Shown here one piece after another: positions 62,327 to 64,000 of a DNA stretch of 64,000 nucleotides (the first letter of the stretch is position 1; each line of letters opens with the position of its first letter). The notes beneath the pieces were generated by a model. That model worked only from the letters and a program-made list of their open reading frames with translations. It was not told the DNA's origin and ran no database searches. Both the position numbers and the translations under genes were made by a program. The DNA comes from Mesobacillus foraminis (lineage in GTDB: Bacteria > Bacillota > Bacilli > Bacillales > Cytobacillaceae). The DNA is taken from positions 62,001 through 126,000 of the forward strand of contig NZ_SLVV01000001.1 in assembly GCF_004340465.1 (NCBI RefSeq). Direction: 5' to 3'.

Positions 62327-63262
62327 TTAAAAGAACTGAAAATTATTTTTCCCCCGTTCTTTCGCTTTGTACATGGCGGTATCGGCATATTTCAACAGGG
62401 TTCTTATCTGCTTGCTGTCATCAGGATAAATAGTGATGCCTATGCTCGCGGACAGCGTTAGTTTGTGTTTGAAGATTGTCCAGTTGGACATTGCATGCAG
62501 TATTTCATTTGCTTTTTGTTCCATCTCAATCACATCAGCCATTTCTGGAAAAAGGAGAATAAATTCATCTCCTCCTAATCTCACTCCAATGTCTTTCTCG
62601 GTGAGGCATTTGTTAATACGGTTCGCCACTTCTTTTAGAACAATATCACCCATCTCGTGGCCATATTTATCATTTACTCCCTTAAACCCGTCTAAATCAA
62701 GAAACATGATCGTCCCTTTGCTTGAGTTGTCGGGAGTAAGCACCTCCTCAAAAAGGCTGTATAAGTAATGACGGTTGTATAATCCTGTTAGGGAGTCTAG
62801 GTTTACTTGCTTTTCAAGTTCTAACACATAGGTAAAAAATTTTGATAAGCGGGACAATGTTTTAATATTATCCTGATGGAAATTTGATGTTCGGGAATCA
62901 ACAGCGCACAGTGTGCCGAAGAACACGCCACTGCTGTAGAAAATAGGCACGCCCAAATAAGAACCAATGTTAGCTTCATATGTAATGGGTAAATCACAAG
63001 TAATTGGATTCTTTCTTGCATCTTCAATAAGAAGTGGTTCACGACCACTTAAAAAAAGATGTTGTCAGTAGGAGTTTTCAGCAGAATAAATGGCGCCTTC
63101 CTTAATTCTAACTCCTGTATCATTATCCAGTACCTTTTCAATGGAGTAAGCATCATTTATTTTTTTGGCTAAGTAAACGGTCTTGCCGGGAAGAGCGATA
63201 TTAACAATTTCCAGCAAATCTTGAGCTGCTTCCGCGAAATTTCTAAAAAAAACATTTCCCAT
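62327..63262 (-). pseudogene. GAF-GGDEF diguanylate cyclase gene interrupted by one in-frame TGA
   Basis: One continuous frame of about 311 codons from the ATG at 63262 (GAGGTG seven bases upstream) to 62327, broken only by TGA at 63067-63065. N-terminal GAF domain (FRNFAEAAQDLLEIVNIALP ... GAIYSAENSY, then after the TGA QHLFLSGREPLLIEDARKNP, YLGVPIFYSSGVFFGTLCAV) and a C-terminal GGDEF domain (LDSLTGLYNRHYL, MFLDLDGFKGVNDKYGHEMG, RLGGDEFILLF, YADTAMYKAKERGKN). The active site is intact; there is no RxxD inhibitory site. The TGA falls where GAF domains usually have Cys after S-Y/F. The downstream part could also be made alone from 62956 as a GGDEF protein. Nonsense mutation, sequencing error or recoding are the options. 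Confidence 0.85.
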
Positions 63263-63659
63263 TATATTCACCTCGCTAATTTTCAAATCATAAGTATCCC
63301 CCTTCAACTTAAGTGCCTCTCTCATATTGAGCACACAATCCGATCCCAGGGAGAGTTCGTTTAATGAGTAAATATATCAAAATAGCGCACATTTAAGGAA
63401 AGAAGTCCTGTCCTTCCGTAACTACTTTCAATTGTATCATTTCTAATTCCGTAATCTAGTGCCTGGCACGCGAACAGCTATATTATTCTTATAAAAGAAT
63501 CTTTTGAGGGAATCGTCCTGCTATTGTTTTTTCCTATCTCCTAAAAATGCTTGTATTTATTTGTGTTAATGGCACTTTCCCTATTCTTGGTGGTTCAACT
63601 TCTTCCATTCCACCCATTTTCCTAAAATAGTGCATACAGGCCCTTTACATAATAAAAAA
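63263..63659. other. Intergenic region before glnA
   Basis: No gene seen. Contains the leader of the GAF-GGDEF gene and a GTGCCTGGCACGCG element near 63459, a short palindrome (GTGCC-T-GGCAC) of a kind often scattered in Bacillaceae genomes. Confidence 0.4.
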
Positions 63660-63683
63660 CCTGCATAGTAGTTACTATACAGG
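63660..63683 (-). terminator. Rho-independent terminator of glnA
   Basis: CCTG-ATAGTA / TACTAT-CAGG stem with one mismatch, then TTTTTTATT on the minus strand. Confidence 0.75.
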
Positions 63684-63735
63684 CCTTGATTCGTTCTAAT
63701 TGTTAGTATCAGCCCTTTACCAGGCAGATTTTCTA

Positions 63736-64000
63736 TTAAAATTTAGACTGGTAGTTTTCTATTTCCCAAGAGTGAACAGCCGTTCTATAACTATCCCATT
63801 CTGCTTTCTTCATGGAAACATATTCATTATAAACATGGTCACCCAATGCCTTGTAAGCAAATTCACTCAATTCTAATTCCCTGATTGCCTCTTTTAAGCT
63901 GCCTGGCAGGTTTTCAATTCCAAGTTCAGCTCTTCTTTCATCAGTCATATGGAAGATATCTTCATTAATTGGAGCTGGTGCTTCAAGTCCTTTTTCAATT
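63736..64000 (-). CDS. glnA: Glutamine synthetase, C-terminal part (gene continues past window)
   Basis: The last 87 codons of type I glutamine synthetase, which makes glutamine from glutamate and ammonia. The visible end reads IEKGLEAPAPINEDIFHMTD, RRAELGIENLPGSLKEAIRE, LELSEFAYKALGDHVYNEYV and ends SWEIENYQSKF, the typical Bacillus GlnA C-terminus, including the strictly kept region around the feedback-inhibition and FurA/TnrA-contacting tail. Start, promoter and any GlnR gene lie outside. Only the 3' end can be judged. Confidence 0.95.
   Translation of the reverse strand, partial: IEKGLEAPAPINEDIFHMTDERRAELGIENLPGSLKEAIRELELSEFAYKALGDHVYNEYVSMKKAEWDSYRTAVHSWEIENYQSKF

Noticed and set aside
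62327-63334. Two separate genes (a short GAF protein and a GGDEF protein)
   Set aside because: Both parts are in the same frame, divided by one TGA, and the GAF domain continues across it, so it is one interrupted gene.

Overview
The window comes from a low-to-mid GC, endospore-forming Bacillaceae chromosome. Evidence includes a spore-coat transglutaminase (Tgl), two YjcZ-type sporulation miniproteins, a KinB-like sensor kinase, RsbR paralogues, a SigB-type promoter, AAGGAGG-type ribosome binding sites, frequent TTG starts and a c-di-AMP riboswitch. No rRNA, tRNA, transposase, phage gene or CRISPR array was seen. Both edges cut genes: an RND efflux pump on the left and glutamine synthetase on the right.

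Layout, left to right. 1-6.5 kb: RND permease (partial), NhaC-type antiporter, release factor 3, and a small unknown gene. 6.7-10 kb: a CUT1 sugar ABC transporter (binding protein and two permeases, no ATPase). 10.1-11.5 kb: two YjcZ-like genes and a glycerophosphodiesterase. 11.5-17.5 kb: an atypical MurE-like ligase, Tgl, cyanophycin synthetase CphA and cyanophycinase CphB, all on the minus strand. 17.7-21.7 kb: an overlapping pair of small hydrophilic genes, an M15 peptidase, a KinB-like kinase and an amino-acid:Na+ symporter. 21.8-24.8 kb: a general-stress island with a DUF2382 protein behind a SigB-type promoter, an RsbR paralogue and a V4R-STAS protein. 25-32 kb: radical SAM YfkAB, AroD, AroK, a PerR-like regulator with a perfect Per box, a tiny zinc-ribbon gene, a Fur-boxed siderophore-binding lipoprotein, a secreted protein of eight 28-residue repeats, a PrsA-like foldase and a broken PspA gene. 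32.9-42.4 kb: cardiolipin synthase, GNAT, AI-2E-family transporter, DUF421 protein, a GltP symporter behind a c-di-AMP riboswitch, an NCS2 permease, and the quercetinase pair qdoR-qdoI with its palindromic operator.

42.4-43.9 kb carries no intact gene. It holds a degraded coding remnant and about 18 tandem copies of a 52-bp unit in two sequence subfamilies. 43.9-61.6 kb is a glycan-utilisation locus: a YesM/YesN two-component system, GH95, GH3, GH1 and GH31 (YicI-type alpha-xylosidase) glycosidases, a YesL-type membrane protein, and an LplA/B/C-type ABC transporter. None of the glycosidases has a signal peptide. The set fits import of xyloglucan-type oligosaccharides followed by cytoplasmic dismantling. 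61.8-64 kb: a receiver-only response regulator, a GAF-GGDEF diguanylate cyclase gene interrupted by one in-frame TGA, and the 3' end of glnA.

The best candidates for something new are the cyanophycin genes sitting beside a spore transglutaminase and a MurE-like ligase without the DNPR motif, the 52-bp array, the TGA-interrupted GAF-GGDEF gene with a hairpin just downstream, and the secreted 28-residue-repeat protein. All functional calls rest on reading motifs by eye; no database search was run.
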